Below, piece by piece: positions 62,904 through 64,000 of a stretch of 64,000 nt of DNA. Origin of the DNA: Lachnospiraceae bacterium (GTDB lineage Bacteria; Bacillota; Clostridia; Lachnospirales; Lachnospiraceae). The position numbers and the translations under genes are program-made. The stretch covers positions 17,394-81,393 of the forward strand of contig JAFZWW010000034.1 in NCBI GenBank assembly GCA_017617005.1, in the 5' to 3' direction. Position 1 is the first letter of the stretch, and each line of letters begins with the position of its first letter. Under the pieces are notes generated by a model. It was not told the DNA's origin, searched no databases, and saw nothing but the letters and a program-made list of their open reading frames with translations.

Positions 62904-64000
62904 ATGAGAAAAATATGCGTATTTTTAGGTGGAAGAGCAAATTACAGTTCTATTCGCTCGGCAATGAAAGCGATTCAGGAACACGATGAATTGGCTTTGC
63001 AGGTTGTGCTTGGCGGCGCTGGACTTGTGGACAAATACGGAGATTTAGATTCGATACTTCAAAAAGATGGTTTCAAGGTTGATAAGAAAATACATATGCA
63101 GGTTGCAGGCGATGAACCCGGAGTGATGGTAAAGACGGCTGGTTTGGGTTTGCTTGGGTTGGCAGATGCATACTCTGAACTTGAGCCGGATTTTGTTGTT
63201 GTCGTAGGCGACCGATATGAAGTTATGTCAGCGGCTATGGCAGCTGCATATATGAATATTCGCTTAGCACATACAATGGGCGGAGAAGTAACGGGAACTA
63301 TAGATGAGAGCATAAGACATGCTATTACTAAATTTGCACATGTTCATTTTCCGGCCAATCGTGAAAGTGGCGAGCGAATAATAAAACTTGGGGAAGATCC
63401 AAAAAGTGTTTTTGTTGTTGGATGCCCGAGAATAGACAATGTCAAGAGGATACTCGAATCAAACCCTAGTGTTCCGGAAGATATATATACTACTCAAGGT
63501 GGTGTTGGACATGTGTTTGATTTAACCAAACCTTTTCTTCTTATTTCTCAACATCCTGTTACTACCGAATACGGATTGGCTAGAAAACAAATAACTGCTA
63601 CCATTAACGCTGCTGCTAAGACCGGACTTCCATTAATTATTCTTTGGCCGAATGCAGACGCAGGTAATGATGAATTGTCCGCCGGAATTAGAATATATCG
63701 TGAATTCCATCCGGACGCAGAAATACACTTATTTAAAAATCTTCCCATTGATGTATACACTCGTCTGATGAACAACGCTGCTTGCTTGGTGGGGAATTCC
63801 AGCAGCGGTATTAGGGAAGGGGCATTTATTGGCACACCGTGTGTAAACGTCGGAACCAGGCAAAATGGACGAGAGCGTGGATGTAATGTAATCGATGCAA
63901 GTAATAATGTAGATGAGATATATAATGCTATTTTGAAACAAATAGAACACGGGAAATATCCTTCACAACCTATATATGGCGATGGAGAAGCAGGAAAGAA
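62904..64000 (+). CDS. neuC: UDP-GlcNAc 2-epimerase (hydrolysing), NeuC-like, partial
   Basis: The frame starts at ATG 62904 (AAGGA 8 bases upstream) and stays open to the window end, so the 3' end is missing. The visible 365 residues include the start KICVFLGGRANYSSIRSAMKA, VVVVGDRYEVMSAAMAAAY, and HTMGGEVTGTIDESIRHAI, the active-site region of NeuC/LegG enzymes, then HVHFPANRESGERII, VVGCPRID, and NNAACLVGNSSSGIREGAF with the nucleotide-binding Ser-Ser-Gly. It should release ManNAc, or the 2,4-diacetamido analogue, from its UDP-sugar for the NeuB-like enzyme encoded just before it. A neuA-type cytidylyltransferase is expected beyond the window. Confidence 0.88.
   Translation, partial: MRKICVFLGGRANYSSIRSAMKAIQEHDELALQVVLGGAGLVDKYGDLDSILQKDGFKVDKKIHMQVAGDEPGVMVKTAGLGLLGLADAYSELEPDFVVVVGDRYEVMSAAMAAAYMNIRLAHTMGGEVTGTIDESIRHAITKFAHVHFPANRESGERIIKLGEDPKSVFVVGCPRIDNVKRILESNPSVPEDIYTTQGGVGHVFDLTKPFLLISQHPVTTEYGLARKQITATINAAAKTGLPLIILWPNADAGNDELSAGIRIYREFHPDAEIHLFKNLPIDVYTRLMNNAACLVGNSSSGIREGAFIGTPCVNVGTRQNGRERGCNVIDASNNVDEIYNAILKQIEHGKYPSQPIYGDGEAGK

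Overview
The window looks like a chromosomal segment of a Gram-positive Clostridia, most likely Lachnospiraceae. The evidence is a bacterial-type AspRS-GatCAB operon behind a T-box leader, an LCP ligase, GH25 wall hydrolases, TagGH-like polysaccharide export, frequent TTG starts with strong GGAGG sites, and no outer-membrane genes. The family assignment is inference from gene content and style.

Layout. 70-2495: thrH, truA and a pseG-like hydrolase. 2565-12016: a membrane glycosylation block with a PglK/MsbA-like flippase, an SGNH hydrolase, a GtrII-type membrane glycosyltransferase, a GtrB-type polyprenyl-phosphate glycosyltransferase, a WecE-type aminotransferase and further membrane proteins. 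12132-21262: a polysaccharide export operon in which two membrane-anchored GH25 muramidases are interleaved with rfbB, rfbA, rfbC and a Wzm/Wzt (TagGH) ABC transporter. 21430-31121: phosphosugar mutase, three GT2 enzymes, a WbaP-like initiating transferase, an LCP ligase and glmS. Together these can supply precursors, build a rhamnose-type glycan on undecaprenyl phosphate, export it and ligate it to the wall.

31121-45284 is mixed: an AT-rich acyltransferase, htrA (minus strand), an AT-rich minus-strand module pairing a Phd/YefM-like protein with a CdiA-C-tRNase-like protein, a metal-efflux pair (free HMA protein plus P-type ATPase) behind an SmtB-like operator, a long ClpX-like ATPase, a GNAT-AroA fusion, and a GGDEF/MATE/ECF-S/asparaginase set. 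45351-50695 is the T-box-controlled aspS-gatCAB operon, whose specifier reads best as Asn (AAC).

50939-64000 is a second, AT-rich glycan island that starts right after gatB. It opens with two fragments of an IS3-type element flanking a deacetylase-formyltransferase pair. It continues with an epimerase, a second initiating phosphoglycosyltransferase, a CapD/PglF-type dehydratase, a GT4, tviB- and tviC-like genes (UDP-GalNAcA supply), an unassigned GT-B-like protein, a neuB-like nonulosonate synthase and a neuC-like epimerase cut by the window end. The cell therefore probably makes two independent glycans: a conserved wall polysaccharide (left) and an acquired acidic capsule (right).

The strongest candidates for something new are the GH25-rfb-Wzm/Wzt arrangement, the Phd-like/CdiA-tRNase-like pair with its 12-bp-spaced operator, and the GNAT-EPSP synthase fusion. 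No tRNA, rRNA or CRISPR array was seen.
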